DNA of 64,000 bases from CAADGY01 sp900696665 (lineage in GTDB: Bacteria > Acidobacteriota > Terriglobia > Bryobacterales > Bryobacteraceae), in the NCBI GenBank assembly GCA_035063885.1, contig JAPSFM010000017.1, positions 1-64,000 of the forward strand. The letters are read 5' to 3'. Positions 16,047 through 24,353 of this stretch are shown piece after piece; position 1 is the first letter of the stretch; every line of letters starts with the position of its first letter. The notes under the pieces were generated by a model that did no database searches, was not told the DNA's origin, and was given only the letters and a program-made list of their open reading frames with translations. Made by a program: the position numbers and the translations under genes.

Positions 16047-16874
16047 GTGGCTGACCATACCGCTACCTGGTTGGTTGAAGAATGGATCTCCCGCTTCGGG
16101 CAAGTTCTGGAGTCGATGGTCGGTGAGCGGCCGCAACTGGAATGGACAACCGCCGAAGCCGCCGCACCAGAGACTGCTCCCGTCCTTAGCTGGGAACAAT
16201 CCTTTACGATGGGCAACGGTGGGTCGCTGTGGATCGCCGCTGCCGAGCAGACCTGGACGGAGATAGGCGCACGTGCTCTCGAAGCTGCCGGACTCCAGGA
16301 AGCGAGTGTAGACGACCGCCGCGGCACATACATCGAGATTCTTGGACAGACGCATTCTGCGCTGTCACAGACTCTGGCCGCGCGCCTCGGTTGTGAAGTC
16401 ACCTGTCAGGAAGCGACGGAGTCTGCCGCCGCCGCGGATGCGGAGAGCTTCTCGATCCAAATCCATTTTCCGGGTTCCAAAAGCGTGCCTCTGAGGCTAG
16501 CGATAGCACCGGGTTTTCTGGATACTGTCTCCGCCAGCCGTGCTCCGGAGCCGGTAGAGACGGTTGCACCCGCCGTTCGTCAGGCCCCCGGCGCAGGTAG
16601 AGACGGTGGGCCACCCGAAACGCTAGATCTCCTTCTGGAGGTCGAGCTTCCGGTGAGCGTGTCATTCGGGCGAGCCTATCTCCCTTTGAAGGACGTGCTG
16701 AGGTTGACCACCGGATCGATTGTCGAGTTGAACCGTTCCGTCATTGAGCCGGTCGAAGTGATTGTGAATAACTGTGTCATCGCCCGCGGCGAGGTGGTAG
16801 TCGTCGAAGGGAACTACGGAGTGCGAATTCAGCAAATCATTGGCCGGCAGGAGCGGCTGCGGACCTTGAACTAA
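16047..16874 (+). CDS. FliY-like motor switch protein: CheC-like region plus C-terminal FliN/SpoA domain
   Basis: This 275-residue protein has a clear SpoA/FliN domain at residues about 192-270 ('LLLEVELPVSVSFGRAYLPLKDVLRLTTGSIVELNRS', 'VIARGEVVVVEGNYGVRI'). The first 140 residues hold a CheC/CheX-like stretch ('LSWEQSFTMGNGGSLWIAAAEQTWTEIGARALE', 'YIEILGQTHSALSQTLAARLG'). This two-part build resembles FliY, the C-ring protein with a CheY-P phosphatase module, but the CheC catalytic motif is not obvious, so phosphatase activity is only inferred. The GTG start at 16047 has GAGGTG upstream. Confidence 0.7.
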   Translation: MADHTATWLVEEWISRFGQVLESMVGERPQLEWTTAEAAAPETAPVLSWEQSFTMGNGGSLWIAAAEQTWTEIGARALEAAGLQEASVDDRRGTYIEILGQTHSALSQTLAARLGCEVTCQEATESAAAADAESFSIQIHFPGSKSVPLRLAIAPGFLDTVSASRAPEPVETVAPAVRQAPGAGRDGGPPETLDLLLEVELPVSVSFGRAYLPLKDVLRLTTGSIVELNRSVIEPVEVIVNNCVIARGEVVVVEGNYGVRIQQIIGRQERLRTLN

Positions 16875-16876
16875 CG

Positions 16877-17371
16877 ATGAACCACGACTATCTGCTTTAT
16901 CCACTTACCAGCTACATATTCCAGGCCATCGGGCTTGGTTTGTGCGTTTGGCTCTGGTACGGCACCAAGAAGACCGCCGCTCAGAATCAGGCCGCCTGGG
17001 CGAGGCAGCAGGCCAAGATGGAATCGACCATTAGCGAACTTCGCATGACGGTGCAGCAACTCGAGAAGAAGGCTTTGGATGTGGCGCCGGAAGAGCCGGC
17101 GAACACTAACGCACTACGATTTCCCGTTCCGGCTTCAGGAATGAATCTCAGCAAGCGTGGGCAGGCTCTGCGGATGAGCAGGCGGGGCGAAGGTCCGTCA
17201 CAGATTGCCGCTGCTCTCGGTACACCGGTCAGCGAAATCGAACTGCTGCTGAAGCTTCATCGAACGCTGACCGGTGTGGGTGCGGAGGCTACAAACGGGA
17301 ATCCCGGGTGGTCTTCACGCTCCGGCCGCGAGGATCTCGCCGGTGTCCAGATGGCTCCTTCTCCAGAGTGA
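16877..17371 (+). CDS. Membrane-anchored coiled-coil/HTH protein at the end of the flagellar operon (DUF2802-like)
   Basis: This 164-residue protein starts 2 bases after the FliY-like gene. An N-terminal membrane helix (about 10-28, 'YIFQAIGLGLCVWLWYGT') is followed by a Gln/Ala-rich coiled coil (about 32-68), and a helix-turn-helix-like block at 92-135 ('NLSKRGQALRMSRRGEGPSQIAAALGTPVSEIELLLKLHR'). The last block resembles DUF2802-type proteins found beside chemotaxis and flagellar genes in other phyla. The role is unknown. The final 28 residues overlap, on the opposite strand, the end of the PDZ gene by 83 bases. Confidence 0.65.
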   Translation: MNHDYLLYPLTSYIFQAIGLGLCVWLWYGTKKTAAQNQAAWARQQAKMESTISELRMTVQQLEKKALDVAPEEPANTNALRFPVPASGMNLSKRGQALRMSRRGEGPSQIAAALGTPVSEIELLLKLHRTLTGVGAEATNGNPGWSSRSGREDLAGVQMAPSPE

Positions 17372-18179
17372 TGTTGATCGTCACCGGCTGCCTGTTTCGT
17401 ATGATCTCGAGCGGAAAACTGGTTTTGGACTCCGTTGGACGCAGGATCCTCGAAATATCTCTCGGCTTCGATACATTCTGACCGTCAACTTTTACGATTA
17501 CATCTCCTGCTTTCAAGCCAGCGCGCTCGGCTGCCGAGTTCTCCAAAACAGAGCGCACGAGAACACCGTCTTTCACCCCAAAAAAAGCTGCGAGTTGAGA
17601 TTCGAGTGCTTCTCCCTCAATTCCAAGTGCGACACTGCGCCAAGACATGAAAGCCTTCGGTACATCCGGCATTTGCAGCTCTGGGATTTCGACATGAAAC
17701 TCCGGTATGCGGATATTGAAAGACGGATGGTGCGCCCATGCATCGCGGCGGCTGGCCACGGTTGCGGTCAAGTTTTCCGGCGTGCCGTTTCTCATGACAC
17801 GCATGGTCACCTGCCGGCCTACAGGGGTCTCAAGGACAAGACGGACGAACTGTTCCACCCCTACCACCCCTTGTCCGTTGTATTCAACGATGACATCACC
17901 CACGTTAAGTCCCGCTTTGGACGCTGGACTTTCCTGTTCTACGCGAGTCACCTCGACTCCAGATACCTCCTTCAACTTCAGAGCCTTGGCGCGCTCGCTG
18001 TCAATTTCCGCCACGCCGACACCGAGATAGCTTCCTCCTGCCACGCGTGTCATCATTCTGCGCGCCGGTTGGGGCGGCGCAGGTGGATTTGGCGGCGCCG
18101 GCTGTGGGAAAGCCGGGGCTATCACAGACAAGCCCAGACAAGACAAAACTGAAAAACGCAGAACGTTACCTATTCTCAT
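17289..18179 (-). CDS. Secreted protein with two PDZ domains and no protease domain
   Basis: This 296-residue periplasmic protein has a signal peptide at residues 1-26 (MRIGNVLRFSVLSCLGLSVI...), a proline-rich linker, PDZ1 at about 45-135 ('YLGVGVAEIDSERAKALKL', 'VEQESPASKAGLNVGDVIVEYNGQGV') and PDZ2 at about 185-275 ('LAAFFGVKDGVLVRSVLENSAAERAGLKAGDVIVKVDGQNV'). It resembles the tail of DegP/HtrA proteases, but there is no trypsin-like His-Asp-Ser domain. The ATG at 18179 is chosen because the signal peptide begins there and AAAGG lies upstream. It is the third gene after the ECF sigma and anti-sigma genes, so it may sense or bind exposed C-termini for that system. Confidence 0.85.
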   Translation of the reverse strand: MRIGNVLRFSVLSCLGLSVIAPAFPQPAPPNPPAPPQPARRMMTRVAGGSYLGVGVAEIDSERAKALKLKEVSGVEVTRVEQESPASKAGLNVGDVIVEYNGQGVVGVEQFVRLVLETPVGRQVTMRVMRNGTPENLTATVASRRDAWAHHPSFNIRIPEFHVEIPELQMPDVPKAFMSWRSVALGIEGEALESQLAAFFGVKDGVLVRSVLENSAAERAGLKAGDVIVKVDGQNVSKPRDISRILRPTESKTSFPLEIIRNRQPVTINITLEKEPSGHRRDPRGRSVKTTRDSRL

Positions 18180-18266
18180 GACACAACCTTTCGCATTTAC
18201 TGCCGAGACGCTCTCTCTCCCGCTAATTAGACGGAAAGAGACAGGCAACGTCACGGCCGGCAAATC

Positions 18267-19172
18267 TCAGAATGTGCCCACGGACGCATTCATCTCGCGT
18301 AGTGCCTTCTGGCTGCGCATGCGGATATAGCTGTTCTCTTCTTCGGTACGAACCAACTGCTGCAGAACATTGATGACATCGAGCTCTCTGTTCTGCACAA
18401 GCAGATCGATTGCCTGCGCCCGAACACCCGGGTTATTGTCGGTTAGAAGAACCTGGGCCAGCGCTTTGCGAGTGTCCGGGTGATCTGCATACGGTCTGAG
18501 GCCCTCAATGGCCTTAAGCCTCACGCCAGCGTTAGCGTCGTGACGCACCGCGCTAAGCAATGCATCCCGCACGTCGTCTGAGCCGGAACGCTCTTTTAGA
18601 ACCTCAATCGATTCCACACGTATTCCGGGGTCGGCGGAATTGCCGGCCGCCATGAGAAGAAACTCGCGTATCCTGTGGTCGTCCAAACCCCCGGATAACA
18701 CCCGCTGGCGTGTCTCATCCACAACCAACTCCACACGTCCGGACGGCTTCGGCTCGATATTCCGAACCCGGTATGCGGCCGCCTCTACCGGAACCGGTGC
18801 AGGATCCGGACCCGTGCCGGGCTCCGTCAAGCGGGCAGCAAAAAACCCAATTGCAATCAGTGCCAGCGCTCCCAGGGGCCGGGTCCATGGCCGCAGTGCA
18901 ACGAATTTTCCTAACTTGCTGAACAGACTTCGCTTGTGGTTCCGTAGTTCTCCGATTTCTTCGCGAAGGCTGCGCCTGCACTCCGCAAGCAATGTGCCAG
19001 GGATTTCCGCTTGATACCGGTCCAGCGCCTGATGCAGCCGCTGCTCCCGCTCGAAGTCACCCAGGCAGCGGGCACATGTTTCCAGATGCTGGCGCAGCTT
19101 CTCCTCTTCCTCGAAGGTAAGCTCGCCGTAGAGCAGTGACGAAAAGTATCGCGATGCCGATTCGCAGGTCAT
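18267..19172 (-). CDS. Zinc-finger anti-sigma factor with a membrane helix and HEAT-like repeats
   Basis: In this 301-residue protein, residues 1-40 form a ZAS-type zinc finger: Cys3, then His29-x3-Cys33-x2-Cys36. A membrane helix follows at about 96-113 ('GALALIAIGFFAARL'), then from about 160 to 300 a series of helical repeats of HEAT type ('DDVRDALLSAVRHDANAGVRLKAIEGLRPYADHPDTRKALAQVLLTDNNPGVRAQAIDLL'). The zinc finger would hold the ECF sigma factor in the cytoplasm and the HEAT domain would lie outside. The start overlaps the sigma gene's stop by 4 bases (ATGA), which strongly suggests the two are partners. Confidence 0.88.
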   Translation of the reverse strand: MTCESASRYFSSLLYGELTFEEEEKLRQHLETCARCLGDFEREQRLHQALDRYQAEIPGTLLAECRRSLREEIGELRNHKRSLFSKLGKFVALRPWTRPLGALALIAIGFFAARLTEPGTGPDPAPVPVEAAAYRVRNIEPKPSGRVELVVDETRQRVLSGGLDDHRIREFLLMAAGNSADPGIRVESIEVLKERSGSDDVRDALLSAVRHDANAGVRLKAIEGLRPYADHPDTRKALAQVLLTDNNPGVRAQAIDLLVQNRELDVINVLQQLVRTEEENSYIRMRSQKALREMNASVGTF

Positions 19173-19792
19173 ACCAAATCTCCAAGTGCCATCCGCATCT
19201 TCTGTGTAGCGCGAAACAGGCAGTTTTTGGCCGCCTCTTCGGAAGTGCCCAAGGCATCTCCAATGGCTTTCAGCCGCATTCCCTCGTAGTGCCGCATTTC
19301 GAACACCATGCGTTCGCGGGGGGAGAGGTTCGAAAGGACAGCCTCGATGCGGCGCTGCAACTCTCCACTTAACAGCCTGCGTTGCGGGTTCGCTTCTGCC
19401 CGCTCTTCCGGAATCACCTCCGCCCGGTCATGAATGCCGTCTGCGGTATCCAGCACGGTCGATTCTTCCTTACGCGACTTTCTTTTTCGCAGCACGTCCA
19501 GGCATAGGTTGGAGACGATACGGTAGAGCCAGGTTTGAAAGCTGCAATCGAACCGGAAGGTGTGGAGGTTGCGATACACACGCAGGAACGCCTCCTGGTA
19601 GACGTCCGCGGCATCTTCCGAGCAGCGCAGAAGATTGAACGCCAGCCGGAGCACACCCTGGTCGTAGCACTGAACGAGCCGCTCAAACGCAAGTTCATCG
19701 CCCTTTTGAGCTGCCCGGATCAGCGCGGTCTGCCGGGTTTCCGGCGCAGGTCGACTTTCTAGTGACAAGGCGGATTCGCGAACCACCGTCAT
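19169..19792 (-). CDS. ECF-type RNA polymerase sigma factor (RpoE-like)
   Basis: This 207-residue sigma factor has only regions 2 and 4. Region 2 is 'LIRAAQKGDELAFERLVQCYDQGVLRLAFNLLRCSEDAADVYQEAFLRVYRNLHTFRFDCSFQTWLYRIVSNLCLDVLRKRK'; region 4 is 'LSNLSPRERMVFEMRHYEGMRLKAIGDALGTSEEAAKNCLFRATQKMR'. The ATG at 19792 is preferred: the open frame extends to 19924, but that part overlaps the S1 gene and is unlike sigma factors. It is coupled to its putative anti-sigma gene and lies 82 bases downstream of S1. Confidence 0.9.
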   Translation of the reverse strand: MTVVRESALSLESRPAPETRQTALIRAAQKGDELAFERLVQCYDQGVLRLAFNLLRCSEDAADVYQEAFLRVYRNLHTFRFDCSFQTWLYRIVSNLCLDVLRKRKSRKEESTVLDTADGIHDRAEVIPEERAEANPQRRLLSGELQRRIEAVLSNLSPRERMVFEMRHYEGMRLKAIGDALGTSEEAAKNCLFRATQKMRMALGDLV

Positions 19793-19874
19793 CCAGTATG
19801 GACGGCGCCGGCAGAAAAAGGTCACGGAAGAGACTGCCGGATTCGACGAATCTACAAATTCCGGGGGAGGAAAG

Positions 19875-21572
19875 TTAACCGGCGACTTCCACTTCAATGC
19901 GCTTTTGTTCCGCGTCCAGCGCAACGATACGGAAGCTGCGGATCTGGCCGGTCTTGAGGGATTCTCCGCCCGGGCCGGATCCGGTTTTCCCCTGCTTCCA
20001 ACGCGCCGACAGCATTTGGGTTAGGGCGGAGATGTCCAACGAACCGGATGGTGTGCCGGAACCCTCGGCGGCCTTTTCTTTCGGAAGCCGGCAGCCGGCA
20101 TAAACACCCTCGCCCAATTCCACCTTCACGCGTCCACCACCGGATTCCACAACGCGCCCTGTGACGACTTCGCCGGACTTATGTCCAGCTATGTATTCGT
20201 CGAGGTTCGTGGGTTCCAACTGCTTCATTCCGAGGCGGATACGCCGTCTCTCGCGGTCGACCTCCAGAACTTGCGCGCGGATGCTCTGGCCTATCTTCAG
20301 CATTTCGTTCGGATGATTCAGCCGTTTCTCGCGGCTGATGTCACCGATGTGTATCATCCCTTCGATGCCATCGCCCATATCCACGAACGCACCGAACTTC
20401 TGAAGGCTGGTGACGCAGCCCTCCACGACCACTCCCGGCGGATACCGGCTCGGAACCTCTTCCCAGGGATCGCCAAGCGCCTGTTTCAGCCCCAGCGAGA
20501 TACGCCGCTCCGCTGGGTTGACCCCAAGAACCGCAACTTCCACGGACTCGCCGACCTTCACCACATCGCCGGGCTTGCGCACCTTTTTGGACCAGGACAA
20601 CTCCGAGATATGAATCAGGCCATCAATGCCCGGCTCGAGTTCGACGAACGCACCAAATTCCGTCAGCCGCGACACCGTGCCGCGTACACGATCGCCCGTC
20701 TTGTACTTATCGCCCACCAGCGCCCAGGGTTCAGGCACAAGCTGCTTCATCCCGACAGAGATCCTGCGCGTATTGGGATTCACTTTGAGGATTTTCACCT
20801 CGACTGAATCGCCCACACTTACGACGTCGGATGGCTTCGCGACGTGATGCCACGACATGTCGGTGACGTGCAGCAGTCCATCGACACCACCCAAATCGAC
20901 GAACGCACCGAAATCGGTGATACTGCGCACGGTCCCAGTGACAACCGCCCCTTCCTGAATCGCCGCAAAGGCCTGGGCGCGAGCTTGCTTTTCCTGTTCT
21001 TCGAGGATGACGCGGCGGTCCACCACCACGTCTTCCTCGGCGATCTCCAGCTTGATAATCCGGCACTGGATTTCCTGCCCGACCAACGCCTCTTGTTCCG
21101 CGGCATCCCTGGCCCCGCTACGCGATACCGGAAGAAATGCGGGCACACCTACATCTACCCGCAGTCCACCCTTCACAATCTCCGTCACGGTCCCCACGAT
21201 CGTCCGGTTTTCGTTGAAAGCAGTCTGAAGGGATGACCAATCCTTCGGGCGCTCAACGGTGACCGTCGACAGCCTGTAGTATCCCTGATCGTATCCGCTG
21301 ATACTGACCGTCAGCCGGTCGCCAGGCTTTACGGCAAGCTCGCCAGACTTGTCCCGGAATTGCGCAACCGGCACAACTCCTTCGATTTTGCGGCCGACAT
21401 CGACGAAAACAGACTCGGCATCGATGGCGACGACAGTGCCGTCAACCGCTTGAGCCGGACCGGCTGGGGCCTTCTGTTCCTGCTCAAATTGAGACAGGAT
21501 GTCACCAAAGGATCTCTCAGAAGGCGCAGACTGTTCCTCTGGCGTGGTAGATACGGGGTAGGGATGTTCCAT
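19875..21572 (-). CDS. rpsA: Ribosomal protein S1-like protein with six S1 domains
   Basis: This protein of about 565 residues consists almost wholly of OB-fold S1 RNA-binding domains; I count six. The third to fifth are the strongest, each with 'G.V..i.dFGAFVdLg.giDGLlHisdmSw......p..v...Gd.vevkil.vn...rRIslGmKQ'. This matches bacterial S1, which brings mRNA to the 30S subunit. The first and last domains are divergent. The start is uncertain: ATG at 21572, ATG at 21596 and GTG at 21602 are in frame and none has a good RBS. It is divergent from the sensor kinase, and a co-transcribed ECF module lies downstream. Confidence 0.88.
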   Translation of the reverse strand: MEHPYPVSTTPEEQSAPSERSFGDILSQFEQEQKAPAGPAQAVDGTVVAIDAESVFVDVGRKIEGVVPVAQFRDKSGELAVKPGDRLTVSISGYDQGYYRLSTVTVERPKDWSSLQTAFNENRTIVGTVTEIVKGGLRVDVGVPAFLPVSRSGARDAAEQEALVGQEIQCRIIKLEIAEEDVVVDRRVILEEQEKQARAQAFAAIQEGAVVTGTVRSITDFGAFVDLGGVDGLLHVTDMSWHHVAKPSDVVSVGDSVEVKILKVNPNTRRISVGMKQLVPEPWALVGDKYKTGDRVRGTVSRLTEFGAFVELEPGIDGLIHISELSWSKKVRKPGDVVKVGESVEVAVLGVNPAERRISLGLKQALGDPWEEVPSRYPPGVVVEGCVTSLQKFGAFVDMGDGIEGMIHIGDISREKRLNHPNEMLKIGQSIRAQVLEVDRERRRIRLGMKQLEPTNLDEYIAGHKSGEVVTGRVVESGGGRVKVELGEGVYAGCRLPKEKAAEGSGTPSGSLDISALTQMLSARWKQGKTGSGPGGESLKTGQIRSFRIVALDAEQKRIEVEVAG

Positions 21573-21625
21573 TGCTGCTGGGGCTTGAAACCCCATTTTC
21601 ACATATTCGGGGCTAAGATGGCAGC

Positions 21626-22855
21626 GTGGCCACGAATGTGGGGAACGGGCGCGGCTGGTCCCGTTATATCAGACCCGAGGATTTCATTTGGCTATTTCTG
21701 TTTTCCGCGATGGCGATTTTCAGTCCGGATCAAACTCCGGCCGAATACATCTTTCTTTCCTGCCTGGCGGTGGTACAAATTGTCGAGCCGAAAGTGCCGT
21801 TTTTCGGGACCCGCCGTGGCATTCACCTGTCGATCGTCATAAAGCTGATCCTGAGTTACCTGCTCATCGGGTTCACCGGCGCTGTAAACAGCAGCTATTA
21901 TCTTGTGCTGCTGCTGCCGGTGGTGACCGCAGCAACGAAGTTCGGCCCCGGCGGTACCATTGCCTTCATTCTGCTGGCGGCAGCGTCGTATCTCTCCTTT
22001 CTGCTGTTCGTGGATTGGAGCCGCTACACAATTGACCCCTATAACGTGCGGATGCTCTGTCTACGGCTCACGTTCATCAGCGTCGTCGGCTATCTTACCC
22101 ATAGACTCGCCCAGATGAGCCGCATCGAAGAGGGCAAATACCAGGCGGCCGCAGAGCAGTTGCAGGCGGCTGAAGCGGCGGTCCGCCGCTCCGAGCGTCT
22201 GGCTGCTCTGGGGCAGTTGTCCGCAGGGCTTGCACACGAGCTGCGGAACCCGCTTGGCACGATGAAGGCATCCGCGGAACTGTTGCTCAAGCAGGTACCC
22301 GACGATAACGAGGTGGCGCGGGAAATGGCTGCATTCATTTTTTCCGAAGTCGACCGCACCAACGGCCTCATTACACGCTTTCTCGAGTTTGCCCGTCCCC
22401 TGAAATTGCGGATGAAGTTAACAGACCTGACCGAAGTGATTGACCGCGCCGTGCAACAGATCGAACGCCTGAATCCGGTTGCCGGGTTGACGATCTACAA
22501 AAACTATTCGCCCGATGTCCGCCCGCTGCTGCTTGACGCCGAGCTTTTCGAACGGGTTGTGTACAACCTGCTGATGAATGCCGCGCAGGCAACTGCTCCT
22601 GGGGGAGCGGTCACGGTGAAGACACGGCCTGTTGACGATGAGGTGGAACTTGCGGTGATCGACCGTGGTGCCGGCATCGACCCCAAACACCTGGAGAGCA
22701 TTTTCAACCCCTTTTTTACGACAAAGACGCAAGGTGTGGGCCTGGGGCTGGCCATCGTTTCCAATATCGTCGACGAACATGGAGGCCGGATCGCGGTGGA
22801 GAGCGAAGTGAACAAAGGGAGCGTTTTTATCGTGCGCCTGCCGCGCCGCGAGTAG
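21626..22855 (+). CDS. Membrane sensor histidine kinase, NtrB/AtoS-like
   Basis: In this 409-residue kinase the first 160 residues hold about five or six membrane helices with almost no loop, so the sensor is probably membrane-embedded. HisKA follows with the phospho-acceptor His at residue 204 in 'LSAGLAHELRNPLGTMKASAELLLK'. The HATPase domain has N-box 'VVYNLLMNAAQATAPGGAV', 'IDRGAGIDPKHLESIFNPFFTTKTQGVGLGLAIVSNIVDEHGG'. The start is GTG at 21626 with no clear RBS. It lies 46 bases before an NtrC-type regulator, its likely partner. The signal is unknown. Confidence 0.9.
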   Translation: MATNVGNGRGWSRYIRPEDFIWLFLFSAMAIFSPDQTPAEYIFLSCLAVVQIVEPKVPFFGTRRGIHLSIVIKLILSYLLIGFTGAVNSSYYLVLLLPVVTAATKFGPGGTIAFILLAAASYLSFLLFVDWSRYTIDPYNVRMLCLRLTFISVVGYLTHRLAQMSRIEEGKYQAAAEQLQAAEAAVRRSERLAALGQLSAGLAHELRNPLGTMKASAELLLKQVPDDNEVAREMAAFIFSEVDRTNGLITRFLEFARPLKLRMKLTDLTEVIDRAVQQIERLNPVAGLTIYKNYSPDVRPLLLDAELFERVVYNLLMNAAQATAPGGAVTVKTRPVDDEVELAVIDRGAGIDPKHLESIFNPFFTTKTQGVGLGLAIVSNIVDEHGGRIAVESEVNKGSVFIVRLPRRE

Positions 22856-22901
22856 AATGCGTTTGGGCCTCAACTGCCGGTCTTCAGTATTCTAAGGATC
22901 A

Positions 22902-24263
22902 GTGAAGCCTCGCATACTGATTGTTGAAGATGAAGAGAAACTGCGGCGTGTTATCGAGTTGCACCTGCTTGCGTCCGGTTTCGAAGTGGACCAGGCCGGA
23001 AGCGCTGAAGAAGGGCTGCTGCTGGCTGACCGGGTCCAACTTGTGATTACGGATTTGCGACTGCCAGGGATGGACGGGCTCGACCTCCTGGCGCAGATCC
23101 ACAGGCAAAACGCCCAAGTGCCGGTAGTGGTAATGACCGCCTTCGGCACCGTGGAAAACGCGGTTGAAGCCATGAAGTCCGGAGCCGTGGATTTTCTTCT
23201 GAAGCCGTTTTCGCTCAACCATCTTACGGCTGTCGTCAACAAGGCTCTCGAAGTCCGTGCTCTCAGGGATGAGAATCGGCAGTTGCGGGAGGAACTTGGG
23301 CATCGGTACCAGTTCAGCAATATTGTTGGCCGGAGTCCCGCGATGCAGGAGATCTTCAGTGCGATCACGCGCGTTGCGCCCACTCGCGCCACCGTGCTGC
23401 TGGCAGGCGAAAGCGGCGTCGGGAAGGATCTGATCGCGCGCGCGATCCACTTCCATTCCCCGCGGGCCGAACGTCCGTTTGTGAAGATCAACTGTACCGC
23501 CATACCGGAGAATCTTATGGAGAGTGAGCTCTTCGGTTATGAAAAAGGGGCTTTTACGGGAGCCGCCACTTCCAAGCCCGGCAAATTCGAACAGGCGGAC
23601 ACGGGAACCGTATTCCTGGATGAGATTGGAGATGTGCCTGCCTCAGTGCAGGTGAAGCTGCTTCGAGTACTGCAGGAGCGCGAGTTCGAAAGGCTGGGTA
23701 GCAACAAGACACGCCACATCGACGTACGTGTGATCGCGGCGACGAACGCCGATCTGCGAGCTGCACTGGAGCAAGGCACGTTCCGCCAGGACCTCTACTA
23801 CCGCTTGAACGTGGTGCCTATCAATCTTCCACCGTTGAGGGAACGTAAGGAAGATATCCCGTTTCTCGCCGATCATTTCATGAAGAAGCATTCCCGCGAA
23901 TTGCGCGGGAAGGAGGCGCGTCTTACCGATGCCGCGGTTGAGAAGTTGATGTCCTATCACTGGCCGGGCAACGTACGCGAGTTGGAGAATGTTATCGAAA
24001 GAAGTCTTGTACTGGGCAGCGGAGAGTTTCTCGACGCGGCGGAAATCAAACTCGACACGAACCCGCAGCCGCGAGCGGCTTCTTCCGGGGCGCCGGTCCT
24101 GCCCGACGGCATGACCCTCGACCAACTCGAACAGGAAATCATTCGCGACGCACTAGAACGTTCACACGGCAACAAGAGTCAGGCGGCGCGGTTGCTCGGG
24201 ATCACAAGAAATGCGTTGCGTTACCGGCTTTCGCAAATGGGGCTGGAGAATCCGGCCGAATAG
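22902..24263 (+). CDS. NtrC-family sigma-54-dependent response regulator
   Basis: In this 453-residue protein the receiver domain has phospho-acceptor Asp51 ('LVITDLRLPGMDGL'). The AAA+ domain has Walker A 'LLAGESGVGKDLIARAIH', the sigma-54 contact motif GAFTGA in 'YEKGAFTGAATSKPGKFEQA', and Walker B 'GTVFLDEIGD'. The C-terminal Fis-type HTH is 'SHGNKSQAARLLGITRNALRYRLSQMGL'. The start is GTG at 22902 after AAGGATCA. It implies sigma-54 promoters elsewhere in the genome. No clear GG-N10-GC promoter was found just upstream of the neighbouring korA. Confidence 0.95.
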   Translation: MKPRILIVEDEEKLRRVIELHLLASGFEVDQAGSAEEGLLLADRVQLVITDLRLPGMDGLDLLAQIHRQNAQVPVVVMTAFGTVENAVEAMKSGAVDFLLKPFSLNHLTAVVNKALEVRALRDENRQLREELGHRYQFSNIVGRSPAMQEIFSAITRVAPTRATVLLAGESGVGKDLIARAIHFHSPRAERPFVKINCTAIPENLMESELFGYEKGAFTGAATSKPGKFEQADTGTVFLDEIGDVPASVQVKLLRVLQEREFERLGSNKTRHIDVRVIAATNADLRAALEQGTFRQDLYYRLNVVPINLPPLRERKEDIPFLADHFMKKHSRELRGKEARLTDAAVEKLMSYHWPGNVRELENVIERSLVLGSGEFLDAAEIKLDTNPQPRAASSGAPVLPDGMTLDQLEQEIIRDALERSHGNKSQAARLLGITRNALRYRLSQMGLENPAE

Positions 24264-24322
24264 CCCAAAGCCCGCCAATCAGACAGACACATCCCAAAAT
24301 CGAAGCTCTTCTGCATCTTCTA

Positions 24323-24328
24323 TATAAT
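24323..24328 (+). promoter_or_regulatory. Probable sigma-70 -10 box before korA
   Basis: TATAAT is a perfect -10 hexamer 25 bases upstream of the korA ATG, in the 90-base gap after the NtrC gene. No good TTGACA is seen 16-18 bases upstream, so the promoter is only half supported. The short leader carries GAAGGTG as RBS. Confidence 0.45.
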
Positions 24329-24353
24329 GCGGTAGTGAAGGTGTAGATTCCAC

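Noticed and set aside
22254..22270. TTGGCACGATGAAGGCA, a GG-N10-GC sigma-54-like match
   Set aside because: It lies inside the kinase HisKA coding region, where no gene start follows, and the -12 element (AGGC) is poor.
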